Translations under genes and position numbers: made by a program | The notes under the pieces: model-generated | The model's database searches: none | What the model was told of the DNA's origin: nothing | Seen by the model: only the letters and a program-made list of their open reading frames with translations | Origin: Adiantum capillus-veneris | Lineage: Eukaryota > Streptophyta > Polypodiopsida > Polypodiales > Pteridaceae | Direction of reading: 5' to 3' | Assembly (NCBI GenBank): GCA_014529385.2 | Contig: CM043966.1 | Span: forward strand, 108,749,087 to 108,813,086 | Length of the DNA: 64,000 nucleotides | In this document: piece after piece, positions 24,255 to 35,601 of the stretch | How positions within the stretch are numbered: position 1 is the stretch's first letter | Layout of the letters: each line of letters starts with the position of its first letter

Positions 24255-24985
24255 TGTGTTATAAAGTGCTAGTCAAGTGGTGTGAACGTACTTTCAGTAC
24301 TACAGAGTGGCAAGTTAATGCTTTTGAATGGTGCTTAGTGGTGGTGAAGTGATGGAAAAGTGTTGTAAAGTGATGCTCACTGGTGATGAAGTGCTAGAAA
24401 AGTACTGGCAAGTGGTGCTTAGTGGTGGTTAGGGTGTGGAAAAGTTTTATCAAGTGGTTCTAAGTGGTAGTCAAGTGCTAAAAAAGTGTTGTTGTCTGGT
24501 ACTTAGTGGTGGTGAAGTTGTGGAAAAGTATTGTCAAGTGGTGCTTAGTGGTGGTCAAGTGCTGTAAAAGTGATGGTGAAGTTCTAGAAAAGTGTTGTCA
24601 AGTGGTGCTTAGTGGCGATGAAGTGTTGTAAAAGTGTTGTGAAGTGGTGCTAAGTTGTGGTGAGGTTCTTGGAAAGTGTTGTCAAGTGTGGTGGTGAAGT
24701 TTTGAAAAATTGCTTTCCAGTGGTGCTTAGTGGTGGTCAAGTGCTTGAAAAGTTTTCAAGTGGTGCTAAGTGGTGGTGAATTTCTGGAGAAGTGCTTTCA
24801 AGTGGTATTTAGTGGTGGTGGGACTAAAAAAGTGTTGTTAAGTGGTGCTAAGTGGTGGTGAGGAACTGGAAAAGTGCTATCAAGTGGTACTCAATGGTGG
24901 TGAAGTTCTAGAAAACATGGTGCTTAGTAGTGTTCAAGTGTTTTCAAGTGGTCTTTAGTAGTGATGAAGTGTGCAAACATAGGTG
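24255..24985. repeat. Degenerate 42-bp tandem array
   Basis: About 730 bp made of diverged units of about 42 bp. A typical unit contains AAAAGTGTTGTCAAGTGG and then TGCTTAGTGGTGG. Some units are shortened to about 22 bp. It lies directly right of the copia element and left of the transposase-like pseudogene. No ORF crosses it. Confidence 0.85.
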
Positions 24986-25173
24986 AGTACAAAGTGTGGA
25001 TAAGCTATGCATTATCACATAGATAGAGCTTACAAGTTCTCCTCTGGGGGCATGCTATTATAGATTTGTTCAAATACATTCACCTTTCCTCGGGCACATT
25101 TGAAACTTGATGCATCACACTAGGTGGCAATAGATTAGGGTAGTGGGTTTGTTGCCCAGAAGGACATAGGTAT

Positions 25174-25377
25174 CATCTCACCCATTTACCTTGTCATAAA
25201 TAGTCTCTCAATGACAAATGATTTTTTCTTAATATGGTTGTGTCATTCATCCCTTTCGAAGACTATGATCAAGCGCATCTCACCCATTTACCTTGTCATA
25301 AATAGTCTCTCAATGACAAATGAATTTTTCTTAATACGGTTGTGTCATTCATCCCTTTCGAAGATTATGATCAAGCG
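25174..25377. repeat. Tandem duplication, 102 bp x 2
   Basis: Copy 1 is 25174-25275 and copy 2 is 25276-25377, starting at CATCTCACCCATTTACC. They differ at only a few bases, which indicates a recent duplication. Confidence 0.9.
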
Positions 25378-25650
25378 CTTTTCCTTAGTGCATTTGAGGA
25401 TGTAGAAGTCTGGGCCTGGCTCCTTTGCATTCACTACAAAGTTTTGGCCAACCATCGCGACATCGCTCAGGTCATTTTCGTGGCCAACGTATATGGAGGC
25501 ATGTTCATCATCATCCTTGCTTGACGCTTCTCCATCGCTTTCATCCCTAATTGTGGGTTTTATTTACAAGTACTCCCACTCCTCCACGTGGTCTTTGTTT
25601 GCACATCTCCTCCATTGACCTTGATGCATGCGTAGCAATAGCAAGACAAT

Positions 25651-25790
25651 AGTATGTGCCTTAGCCCATGCTTATCTGCTTGATTGTATCCATTGACGCA
25701 TTAATATGTGCCTTAGACCATGCATATCTGCTTGATTGTATCCATTGACACATTAGTATGTGCCTTAGCCCGTGCATATCTTGCATGTCT
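25651..25790. repeat. 52-bp tandem repeat, about 2.7 copies
   Basis: Units beginning near AGTATGTGCCTTAG at 25651, 25703 and 25755 repeat with a period of 52 bp. They overlap the 3' end of the transposase-like pseudogene. Confidence 0.85.
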
Positions 25791-26700
25791 ATGGACATTG
25801 TCTTTTGAGGCTTGCATTTGCCATTGAGGAATGCAACGAAGCTTGAAGCACTATGTAGCACCCTTCCTTTAGATTTAAACTCCTCATGTGTGAGAGCTCT
25901 TTTGATCACTACACCAACCCCATTGTGTTCACCCTTCCCATGGCTAGAAGCAAAGAAATTGTGCATCGTCTAGATACCGGTCATATTGAAGAGTCGGGCT
26001 ACAAAATAGAATGACCTGAATTCAATACCAATGCCTTAATTGAATCTCATTCTTCACCTTGAACAAGTAATTCTCTGCAAAATCCACTACAAACACCATC
26101 ACATTGTCATCAAAGTTCTCCAAACATTCCTTGAATTGTTGAGATTGCCATCTGTACATGTAGTTGTGGTTGATGAAGTTCCCAAATTTTCTTTGAAGCA
26201 AGGAAATGAAACTCATTAGGCTAACTTGCCAAACCACAAGGTCTTTTTGGGATTTTGTGTTTCCTTCCTTGTCCACTTCTTGTGTAAGAACCTCGTCAAA
26301 GAGATTCATAGTCATCGTAGTTCTATCATCACCCTATTCACTTGGACACAACGATAGCCTTTCAATGCCACAATATTTGCATGTTCCTAAAAGAAATATT
26401 TTGTGGTGATAAGCATTATCAATGGGCTTTGGAAACATTACAAACTCACATAGGTTTGATAAGCATGGTAATGTGGCATTGGATGATGTGCACTGTGTTG
26501 TTCCATCACGAGAACTGAAATCAAGACATCTACAGAAGCATGATGTTTCATTTAGCCCGTATCTTCCCACATCTAATTGAAGGCTACATTGAAGTATACA
26601 AGCTCAACATGGTATTCACAAAAACAAGTGTTGTGGTCCTTCAAATTGCATACAAAGTATGGCTTCAGACCATCAAAGCATCTGAGAGCGATCCTAATGC
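25791..26700 (-). pseudogene. Transposase-like pseudogene, core part
   Basis: Minus-strand fragments carry, in order: DGLKPYFVCNLKDH then NTCFCEYHVEL (about 26685-26610), a cysteine segment GTCKYCGIERLSLCPSE ending at 26334, VVDFAENYLFKVKNEIQLRHW (about 26090-26022), and MHNFFASSHGKG then NGVGVVIKRAL (25966-25880). I recognise this order (TC-x-C-x-x-H-x-E; C-x-x-C; DFxEN then NEIQ/DEIQ-x-x-HW; FFA-x-SHGKG-x-x-x-G-x-x-x-K) from a widespread family of large uncharacterised eukaryotic proteins that look like transposases. The part between HW and SHGKG, where the family has an SDG-x-x-x-QFK segment, is missing. Stops and frame changes show decay. Function is inferred only. Confidence 0.6.
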
Positions 26701-26739
26701 TAGGATGAGCCTCCTAGAACCACATGTAGAGGTCTCTAT

Positions 26740-27540
26740 GACAAAAATGACACATTTAGAAACACATAGAGTCACTCACAAGCACACAACAACACTTGAA
26801 AGCTTATAGAAACACATAGAGCCAATCATAGGCACACAACAGCACTTCATTAAAGCATTTTGAAGCACTTGCAAGCTTTCAAAAGAACTTTGAAGCACTT
26901 GAAAGCATTCAAAAGCACTTGCAAGCACATGACAACACTTAAAGGACTTTTTTCAGAACAATTCTGAAGCATGAAATCTTTCATGAGATCCTTAAAGCAG
27001 TCGGAAGGATTTGGAAGCACTTGAAATCACTTAGAAGCATTAAAAAGACCTTGGAAGCAGTGAAAAGCATTCAATAGCACATGGAAGTATTTCGAAGCAC
27101 AAGACAACACTCAAAGGACTTTTTTCAAAAGCACTTGGTGTTTTTTATGAGCTCTTCAAATCACCTTGAAGGATTTGGTAGCTTTTGGAAGCACTTTAAA
27201 GCACTTAGAAGCATTCAGAAGAAGTTGGAAGCACTTAGGAACAAGCACTCAAAAGTCTTCATAAGCACTTCCAAGTACTTGAAGCGTATGGAATCTTTTT
27301 AAAGCACTAATAATCAATCAGAATCACTTAGAAGCACATGGAGGTACTCAAAAGCAATTGGAATCAAAATTGAAGCACTTAGGGGCATCTGGAAGCACTT
27401 GAAGGATATTGGAGGATTATAGGACTTTGAAGCACTTTTCAACAATTGAAATTGAATGAAAGCACTTAGTGAGCACTTGGATTCACTCATAGGAAATCAT
27501 GAGCAGTTGGAATCTTTTATCACTCTCTGTCAAGCACAAG
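26740..27540. repeat. Degenerate AAGCACTT-type array
   Basis: About 800 bp rich in variants of GAAGCACTTGGAAGCACTT, with a longer repeat of about 170 bp visible: GACAACACTTAAAGGACTTTTTTC near 26930 recurs near 27100. It separates the upstream and core parts of the transposase-like pseudogene. Its words (AAGCACTT, GACAACACTT) are the reverse complement of words in the array at 24255-24985. Confidence 0.75.
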
Positions 27541-27960
27541 TAGATGCATTGGATGCAATACATGGATACTCTTGCTTATTCTCTTTTGAACAACATCTTT
27601 TTTGATTGGACAGATGCGGGTTTCCACCGACCAGATTTGAAACACAATTTCCTTGATTTTGACTATTGAGGTGCTTCTTCTATGCAATTGACGGTGACAA
27701 GCATCCAAGGGAAGTGACCCTCCTCCACATCATGTTGCAGGCAAAAATTGGTAGCAATGACATTTCTTCAGTAAAGTCCTAAAGCCTTGGCAACATCTCT
27801 ATCGCTCATTTGACTATCACCCCCACTTGCTCTATTGAGGTATGCCATGATAGTAGCCTACCATCTCAAAAATAGCCCATTATATGAATGAGGTGTCTTC
27901 ACCTCAGATAATGTTTTGAAAAATGTTTGAGAAAATGACTCTCTCCATTGTCTCTAATGT
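27541..27960 (-). pseudogene. Transposase-like pseudogene, upstream part (tentative)
   Basis: Minus-strand coding-like pieces: MAYLNRASGGDSQMSDRDVA then KALGLY (about 27850-27785), then GHFPWMLVTV, then VETRICPIKKDVVQKRISKS (about 27620-27560). They would lie N-terminal to the Cys-rich core of the pseudogene at 25791-26700, with the AAGCACTT array in between, in the position of an intron. No motif here is diagnostic. The link rests on strand, order and coding-like character. Stops are present. Confidence 0.35.
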
Positions 27961-28354
27961 GTGTTGCTACACTAAGAACATTAGATGAAGGAGGAGTGGT
28001 TGTAGAATCTTCATTTGAAGACCCTTGGAAAGCTCATTTATTTGACTGCACCAACACTTAGCAACTACCCTATAGATTTTCATTGCCTCTCGTTCATCAA
28101 TGTAACCATCCTCATGTGTTTGTGCCATCCTCTTATGAATTCTTATTTGTTTACTCTTCTTTGAAGCCTAGTAGTTTTGTAGACTCGCCAGAAGATCCCT
28201 TGGGATGTGTTGTGTAATAGAAAATGGAAAAAGATATAGGGTATTTGTACTTCCATTCTCAACATTATGTGAATCCATGTAGAACGAGTTACGAAGCTAA
28301 TGATACAAGAAATAAGACCATCAAAACACAACCATAGTACTCATGGAGAGAGAA

Positions 28355-28395
<41 letters not shown>

Positions 28396-28669
28396 AGCAG
28401 TTGTAAAGACTATGGAGGAGAGAGACAATCCTTGTTGAGCTCTGAGCCCAAAGGCACATGCTAAGGCGAGAGGACTGGACAGGAGTCACAAAGAACCCGA
28501 AAGCAGAGGCTACTGGGGGGGGGGGGGGATGAATCATGACACAACTACAGTGCTAGGGACGGAGGGACCCATTGAGAGAGCATTCCAAAGTCCGGACGGA
28601 GTGGAGGCGAGAAGATTTTCAATAGCGTTTAATGGAGATGCAATTTAATGAGAATGCAATTTTTCTTTT
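27961..28669. other. Unassigned region with GA and poly-G tracts
   Basis: No gene is supported. It contains a (GA)n tract at about 28346-28392 and a run of 13 G at 28516-28528. The sequence CTTTT at 28665-28669 is the left target-site duplication of the next element. Confidence 0.6.
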
Positions 28670-29076
<407 letters not shown>

Positions 29077-29078
29077 AC

Positions 29079-29090
29079 TGGTATCAGAGC
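29079..29090 (+). other. Primer-binding site, initiator Met type
   Basis: TGGTATCAGAGC lies 2 nt after the 5' LTR and is the standard plant copia primer site complementary to the 3' end of initiator tRNA-Met. Confidence 0.93.
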
Positions 29091-29554
29091 CTTGCCTTGC
29101 TCAGGGCCTTGGCTCGGCTCAGCTCGCGAGAACAGTGGCTTGCAAAGGAAAGAAGTTTCTCATCAATCTGCATGGATTTTCTCTTGGCTACCCACAATCA
29201 GTTTTCCTTGAGGTTTTCATGAAATTTCGACACTTCAACTCCTGCTATTTTGGCCTCCTCGGTCCGCTACAAACAAAACTCGCCATGCTTGTTGTCATCT
29301 GCGTTGTTTTACCATTACAAAGCTTGTTTTTGTTTTCACATTAGCTATTCAATTGGTCAACCCCTTCAAGACGCCATTCACACCCTTGCAAGAGCTTATT
29401 TGCACCTTCCGTGCTCGATGCTTAGTAGCACACTGGCTAGTGGTTTTCAAGGCTTATTTTCAAGCTCAAAAACAATGAATTGCAGATTTGCAAAAAATTA
29501 ACAATCCTTGGCTCAAAGCACAATCTGAACAACGTCAAATCAAAAGATTCAAAT

Positions 29555-30387
29555 ATGGCGTTGAAAGTAGATAAATTCAACGGATTTGGCTTCCATACAA
29601 CTGGCAAATCAAAGTGAAGGGCTATCTAATGCGCAAGAATCTTTGGAGCATAGTCAAGCCTCTATCAACAGACAAAGCGGCACATCCGCTACAGTTATGA
29701 GAACACTATCTGCCGAGCAACAATGCAAGGAGGAGCAAGCATTAGGTATTATTCTGACATCTTTGGAAGATGATTTTATTCATTATCTGGATGACGTACA
29801 ATCTTCAAATACTGCTTGGGTGGAATTAGAGAAAGTCTTTGTTCCTAAAGCCAAATACCCCAAAATGAGCCTTAAAATGGAGTTGTATTATTTTTCCATG
29901 CATGATGACGAGAATATTGAAGAGTTAGCTAACAGATTGTAAAGCATTCGCACTCAGCTGATTTATGTTGAAGCGTCTTGTAGCTATTTTTCTTCATAGT
30001 CTACCTAGAGAATTTTGTCAAATTGTAATTATTTTAAAGGAGAAGGATATGCTGCCTTCTTTGGACAGTATCTTTAATTCATTGCAAGAAGAAGAGAAAT
30101 GCGTACTACATGTTAGTTTTGCCATATCTACTGCATATGTAGCCCGTGGTTGCACTTCGACTGCAAATTCAACTAGGCCTACTACCATCACTCGACCTTG
30201 TGTGATATGTGGCAGCAGCAATCATCAAACCAAGGATTGTTTCAACAAAAATCCTTGCATCCATTGTCGAAAGACCAATCATCCTTCGGATACGTGTTTT
30301 AAGAAGAACAAACGACAAATCAATATGGTTGAAAGTGATGAAGATGGTGAAACATCGATGCTTCTCATAGATAGTGATGTCCTGTAG
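29555..30387 (+). pseudogene. Copia-type gag with two zinc knuckles
   Basis: The ATG at 29555 opens MALKVDKFNGFGFHT, the usual copia gag beginning; after a 1-base frame change it continues as WQIKVKGYLMRKNLWSIV. It shifts again into MRTLSAEQQCKEEQALGIIL, and the stretch to 29942 ends in ELANRL at a stop. A further open stretch (29965-30387) contains LPREF, a linker, and two CCHC knuckles: CVICGSSNHQTKDC and CIHCRKTNHPSDTC (about 30200-30300). The last codons (DEDGETSMLLIDSDVL) end at 30387. The product would bind and package element RNA. This copy is broken by at least three frame or stop changes. Confidence 0.85.
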
Positions 30388-30644
30388 TTTTTAGTTTGTT
30401 ATGTTGCTTTTTATGTCTCATAGTCATCAATAAAATGTACGGGTTATAAACATTGCCACACATCAGTGGCAAGACCGCCCTTTTATGTTTTGGTTCTGAG
30501 TTCATGTTAACTCACACTGATGGTTGTTTGAGGGAAGTGCACACATACACCTATGTTATTGTCAAGGGGGGGACTTCTACTCATAGTTTCAAGTGATTGA
30601 ACTCTGCCGTGGTCTGTCTCGAGTCCATTGTCAATGGTTTGGGC

Positions 30645-30656
30645 TTCAGGGGGGGT
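30645..30656 (+). other. Polypurine tract of the gag-only element
   Basis: TTCAGGGGGGGT directly precedes the 3' LTR. The G run fits a plus-strand primer. Confidence 0.7.
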
Positions 30657-30823
30657 TGTTGGATTCAAGCCCTTGTCGGCGTATCTGAGTTTTGTGGGAA
30701 CAATCCCTATGCCATGTAGATAACACATTGAGTTTGCATGGAAAAGAAGTTTAGTTAGATTTCCTATATGTAAAGACATTTCAATAATCAAAGCGTAGTG
30801 TTGTGTTTTATTTTTTGTCAAAG

Positions 30824-30868
<45 letters not shown>

Positions 30869-30944
30869 CCCTCTTCCTTCTTTGCATGCTACCCTGCTCC
30901 CCATGGCTTTTCCGCTCCATCCTCCCTAGCCAGCTTCTCTAACA
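30657..30944 (+). repeat. 3' LTR of the gag-only element
   Basis: 288 bp, from TGTTGGATTC to CTCTAACA. It lacks about 110 bp found in the 5' LTR, including the TATA-containing part, and has a shorter CT tract (30825-30865). Confidence 0.88.
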
Positions 30945-31680
30945 CTTTTAAATGTTTTTGGAAGTTATTCCCTCCCTCTCTATTGAAAGGGCTTTATACT
31001 TTTACTTACAACATTTAAAATCCCTAAACCCACACCGGTGGCACTTCACACATTACACCACTTATATTGCCCCCAACTGCAAAACCATGTTCTTCAGGGA
31101 AATAGAAAACCGTACTCACTCTTATATGCTTGAACATATCCCCTTGTCAACAATAGGAAATATCACAGTCATTCGGCTTAGCTCCCACTCCCTTCGATGT
31201 CAGACAGGGCGTTGGGGTAGACCAAAAGGATCCAACCGATTTAGAGGAGGACATGTTGCGCATCTATAGACATAGATTCCAACTTATAGTTGGAATGTAT
31301 AGACATAAATTCTAACTTATAGCAAGTCCAAACATTTGGCTAAAAGGTTTACAATATTCATATTCCTGTACATTTCATCTTGAGATTTCCCTTGGGACAT
31401 ATATGAAATGTCGAAAATAGCAAGAGGAAGCACCTATAGTACACAAGATTATGCAAAGACATATTCTAATGTGTTCTTGAGGGTTCTTAGGCAACCAAAA
31501 ACCATAAAAACGGATTAATCATAATCAACTTTTTTGAAGGATTGTGGCCATTTATGATCCTTAAGAGGATAGGGAAGGTGCCTTACAGACCTTACACGCC
31601 AAACAGTTCTCAAGTGCATCCATTTTGTCATGTTAGCAAGTGAAGAGGATTATAGGGGTTTGTTTATGTGTGTTTGTTGT

Positions 31681-31713
31681 GGGGTGGGGGAGGGGGGGGA
31701 GGGGGGGGGGGGG
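31681..31713 (+). repeat. G-rich tract, quadruplex potential
   Basis: Runs of 4, 5, 8 and 13 G separated by single T or A bases. Four G-runs this close could fold into a G-quadruplex on the plus strand. Confidence 0.8.
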
Positions 31714-32907
31714 ATATAAATAATGTCACATAACATATAACAACTACAAGGAGCTCAATTAGATGTTAAGATCACACGTTGGAGCATAGGAGGTAGGATG
31801 TCCACAGTTCAAAGGCGAGAGAAAAACCAATATGTAGAGTAGGCAAGTCATTTCTAAAGGCCTAAGACTAAGGGGCTCTTGGTGTTGACAAGGGCTCCCA
31901 CTCCTTTAGTCATAGCACAAGAACGAGGTGTGTGAGGTGTGTGTAGTCGCAACTTAGCAATTAAATTGGTAATGGATCTTTAACAATTTGGTTAAACTTC
32001 CTGTGCATACATAATTTCAAAACACAGGCCAATTTTAGGAAGGCTACATTTAGGCCTTCACAATTTCCTGTTGGCCATTGTTGTTGATTATATCATTAGC
32101 TCAATCCCAATCAATGAGCACCTTAACATATTACAAGGTATAGATCTTGCAATCACTCTTTAACACTTGGATTGCTTGCATTCACAGGTCATTCACCTGA
32201 AGGCACTTGGTAGATGCTTGCATTGTCGGTAAGTAAAGAGCCACTAAATCTATCATGATACTTAACATAAGGTTTAATATTAACTAACCTTCAAGCAACA
32301 CCACGCCAAAAAAAAGAAAAGCAACACTAAGTGATCTTGTATGCAATCACTCATTACTGTCAAAGAAAGCTCAAACGGACCTACCGAGGACTTCAAGCTC
32401 CATGTATATATGCACACCAAAAAATTTGTCGAGAATTGATGCAACATCCCCTACCTTTGTGAGAGAAGCAAGAGAGATCTCTATGTTCAACTCAGCAAGC
32501 GTTGCTCTCATGTTCCAAGACATGAATAGATGCACAAGACAAAGGACCTTGAGCTCATGCAAATTTTAACAACCATGCTCATGCATACACGCAACCTTAA
32601 ACTAATTGACAAGGTGAAGCATTGCAACATCTTCTACATCACTTTAAAGGATAACTAAAGAAGAAGTACCTTCACGAATAAATGCGGGACAGATTTTTAA
32701 ATGCCTTCCAGGGAGTTCTTAGAAACTCATTACCGTGTAGTACCCTTTGACAAAAGATATGAATGGGAAACTTCCAAAAAACTAGTATTTTTTTAACCTC
32801 ATAAGCAATAGCAGGAATCTCTAAAAAGGTGTAAGTAGATAAAGCATCACATGAATTACACATATCATCATGAAGCCAACCCATCTTTGAGCTCTACTCA
32901 AAAACTG

Positions 32908-33097
32908 AAAGTTGAAAACATGATTGAAGGTTTAACATAAGGCAGGTGCTTTCAATGCAGTTATATAAGGTTGGTAATTTCAATGCAAGTACAGTCACAA
33001 CTAAAGTTGAAAACATGATTGAAGGTTTAACATAAGGCAGGTGCTTTCAATGCAGTTATATAAGGTTGGTAATTTCAATGCAAGTACAGTCACAACT
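32908..33097. repeat. Perfect 95-bp tandem duplication
   Basis: 32908-33002 is repeated at 33003-33097, starting AAAGTTGAAAACATG and ending CAGTCACAACT. No difference was seen, so the duplication is recent or an assembly artefact. Confidence 0.93.
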
Positions 33098-33550
33098 GCA
33101 CCACAACGAATCGTTAAGCTCAAATATTTCACCCTCAAAACGTGGTGTTTCACCACGAAACGTTTTATCCTAATGTTAAAGAGCATAGTGAAACCTAGGA
33201 CCAAAAACGTGCATATACAGGGGACAAGCAAAGAAGAAAGAAGCAAGGGATTAGCGATGCATCGCAAGGCTCAAATCGTTTCACATGTCAACGCATTTCA
33301 TGGTGTCCAGAACATTGCAAAAGATGTGCCTACCCATAATAAGTTTAAAACCATGTATACGACCACACCCAAGGCTGCTTTACTAGAACACAATCTACAT
33401 AACGCACACTCAAATCTGTTTCGACTTAAACCCATTCATAAGCAAGTAGACCATTTTTGCAGTATAAAGGTCAAACAAGAGGTGTGGATAAACAGACAGG
33501 TTTCTTTCTGTCATGTAAGCCAGTCTACCGTGATATTGCATTGGCAGTGA
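33041..33550 (+). CDS. Hypothetical 169-codon ORF, doubtful
   Basis: The longest open frame in this stretch starts inside the second copy of the 95-bp duplication. It is rich in Lys, Thr and His, with no recognised domain, signal peptide or membrane segment. No family comes to mind. It may be a chance frame, and its start inside a duplicated block argues against a conserved gene. Confidence 0.15.
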   Translation: MLSMQLYKVGNFNASTVTTAPQRIVKLKYFTLKTWCFTTKRFILMLKSIVKPRTKNVHIQGTSKEERSKGLAMHRKAQIVSHVNAFHGVQNIAKDVPTHNKFKTMYTTTPKAALLEHNLHNAHSNLFRLKPIHKQVDHFCSIKVKQEVWINRQVSFCHVSQSTVILHWQ

Positions 33551-33916
33551 TAGAATGAATGAGTAGAAAAGAACAAACCAATTAAAGTGTTAAATTGTGA
33601 GACATTTACTAACATAATATGGCGAAAGGGGGAGCCCTTTACACGTGTCTCAATCTACGACCTGAAGGCTAAAGTCCAAAACAAAAAAAGCCCCTTTGCA
33701 CGCAATAAAGAGGGAGAGAGGGGGGAGAGAGAGGCCGTCGAAGGCGGCCTGCCGTACTAGTATTCAGAAATGCTAGGTAAAGGGAACTGTCGAAAAGATA
33801 AAGAATCTGGCAACCTCAGCATGATTATTTAAAACATAAAATCATACGATGGAAATTGTAAAGCAATCACTTTTGTGTGAAACAATGCAATCCCATGTCT
33901 CTCCCCTGCTCATAAA

Positions 33917-34270
33917 TTGAGAGCTTATGCTTTAGGATATTCCAGTGAAGATCACCGGGGGTGTCATTGTGCCACCGTCCTTTCTCATGTGCAAGACTCA
34001 AAACGCAGCCACAGCTCCTACCTTGATCCCTCTAATGCTCGTGATGCAAACCAGAAGACTCCACAGTCCGTGTTCGTCAGCTTCTCCAGTATCAAGTCTC
34101 TATGTGTGGAAAAAAGAATTAACTTCTGCTTCTGCTCTTTGACTATTCTTTTGATCTTGGTCGGCAGTGTAGGCACCTCCTTGATTTACTACTTGACTTT
34201 CTCCTATGTTGTTGCATCTCCTTGGAGCTACACATTAACCAACTGCCGCGGACACCATATTCTACGTTGA
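33917..34270 (+). CDS. Hypothetical membrane-type ORF fragment, doubtful
   Basis: A 117-codon open frame. Residues about 85-115 form a hydrophobic helix (CFCSLTILLILVGSVGTSLI then YYLTF) preceded by a basic segment (VEKRIN), the pattern of a type II membrane anchor. Proteins of the NDR1/HIN1-like (LEA-2) group have such an N-terminal anchor, but the characteristic extracellular domain does not follow: the frame stops 25 codons later. It may be a truncated exon or chance. No function is assigned. Confidence 0.2.
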   Translation: MRAYALGYSSEDHRGCHCATVLSHVQDSKRSHSSYLDPSNARDANQKTPQSVFVSFSSIKSLCVEKRINFCFCSLTILLILVGSVGTSLIYYLTFSYVVASPWSYTLTNCRGHHILR

Positions 34271-34436
34271 ATTGGTCAAGAGAGATGTTTCTGCTTATCT
34301 GCAGATCGTTCCAAAATGGTTGCCTCATCAAATTTTCAAATAGGCTATCAACAGAGCTAGACGAGGAGTGTGATTGAAGCCAACAACTCATCAAACCCCC
34401 CCAATGCCTTTCCCTCGCTATTGAGTTGTCTAATCC

Positions 34437-34622
34437 CTGTTCGGATGTAGGCCAGGTGGCTGTGGGAAACCACCCTTACCTTTTCTTTTCCTAATCAATA
34501 TAGGGAGAGAAAGTGAGAGAGTTTACTATTCTCTCACTTTCCTCTCCACTAACCCAACTCCCTCTGAAGCTTCTCCTTCCCACTCTTGCATGCTTCCATA
34601 CACGCACACTCCGTCCACATCA
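34437..34622 (+). repeat. Possible 5' LTR remnant of copia 2
   Basis: It ends CA just before the primer site, and contains a self-complementary stretch (GAGAAAGTGAGAGAGTTTAC then TATTCTCTCACTTTC, about 34506-34542) and a pyrimidine-rich end. No second copy was found, so the start at 34437 is only a TG guess. Confidence 0.4.
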
Positions 34623-34624
34623 AT

Positions 34625-34636
34625 TGGTATCAGAGC
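34625..34636 (+). other. Primer-binding site, initiator Met type
   Basis: TGGTATCAGAGC is the standard plant copia primer site. Confidence 0.92.
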
Positions 34637-35549
34637 TCAGGTGGGAACTGCAGCAGTGGCGGTTGAAGATCGCAGAGCTTGCACGGTGAGAGGTAGCCAT
34701 AGCAAGAGCTTAGAGCGTGGGAGAGAGCTCATTCGTAGGAATTGAAGCTACAGGTTGAAGCGGGTAACAGACCCGTTGAAGCTAGTAGAATGAGCTTGGA
34801 AAAACTTTGGAGCTTATGGGTATCAGATTTGGGAACAATCGAAGAAGCGCACAAAAGAAGTTGGGATCTACAAAAAAATCAAGTTGAATCGAGGACAGCT
34901 TGAAGCAGTAGGAGATTCGATAGGCGGGCAAGTAGGTGCAATATAGGGGCATATCTGATTCTAACAGAGAAAGTGGAGGGCTATATGTAAACACACAAAC
35001 ACACTAGCTCGTAATAGGGCAGGCAACATAGAAATTTCATGAAGGCGTGAAGCGTGTGCAAAATCAAGCCTCATAGCTCTGCAAGAATTGGTAGCACTAG
35101 GCAAATTGGCACCTGCGGGAAATACGGATTTTAAGAGGAAACAAGGCCATAGGTTGTGTGTGGTTGTGTGCCCATCACACACACACACACACACATGTGT
35201 TGTGTGTGGGAATCGAGCATATCGAGAGGAGTCACCTCGCAACAAGAGTTAAGCTTGAGCAATCAAAAGCAATGGAGGTCTACATAGAAGGAGTCAATTT
35301 CATCTTACTACAAAGACTTCCTTAGAGGTCATTTCCTCTAGCAGTGGTGAACACCCAACATGAATAGTTGAGGCTCAAGAACAATTGCATACTCGCCAAG
35401 GCAAGTGCTCCACAAAAGTGTTGAGTGGAATTGCGATACCGATGCACGTGACGGGAAGCGGCCCAAGCACAGGTGACCATTGGTTTCGAGCATCGGCAGC
35501 TACGGCCTCGGCATACAATTTTTCTTTGACTTCGACACCACTCTTGAGC

Positions 35550-35601
<52 letters not shown>

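Larger units (their letters stand above)
30945..34436. other. Unassigned region, small repeats, doubtful ORFs
   Basis: No recognisable gene. It holds a G-rich tract (31681-31713), a perfect 95-bp tandem duplication (32908-33097), and two open frames described separately. The rest (31.0-32.9 kb and 33.6-33.9 kb) shows no domain, and I see nothing else in it. Confidence 0.5.

Noticed and set aside
24255-24985. Coding tandem repeat protein (42 bp would equal 14 codons)
   Set aside because: Stops occur in every frame and unit length varies, so no repeat protein is encoded.
34143-34394. Minus-strand 83-codon frame rich in Ser and Arg
   Set aside because: It is antisense to the better hydrophobic frame at 33917-34270 and is of low complexity; no domain seen.
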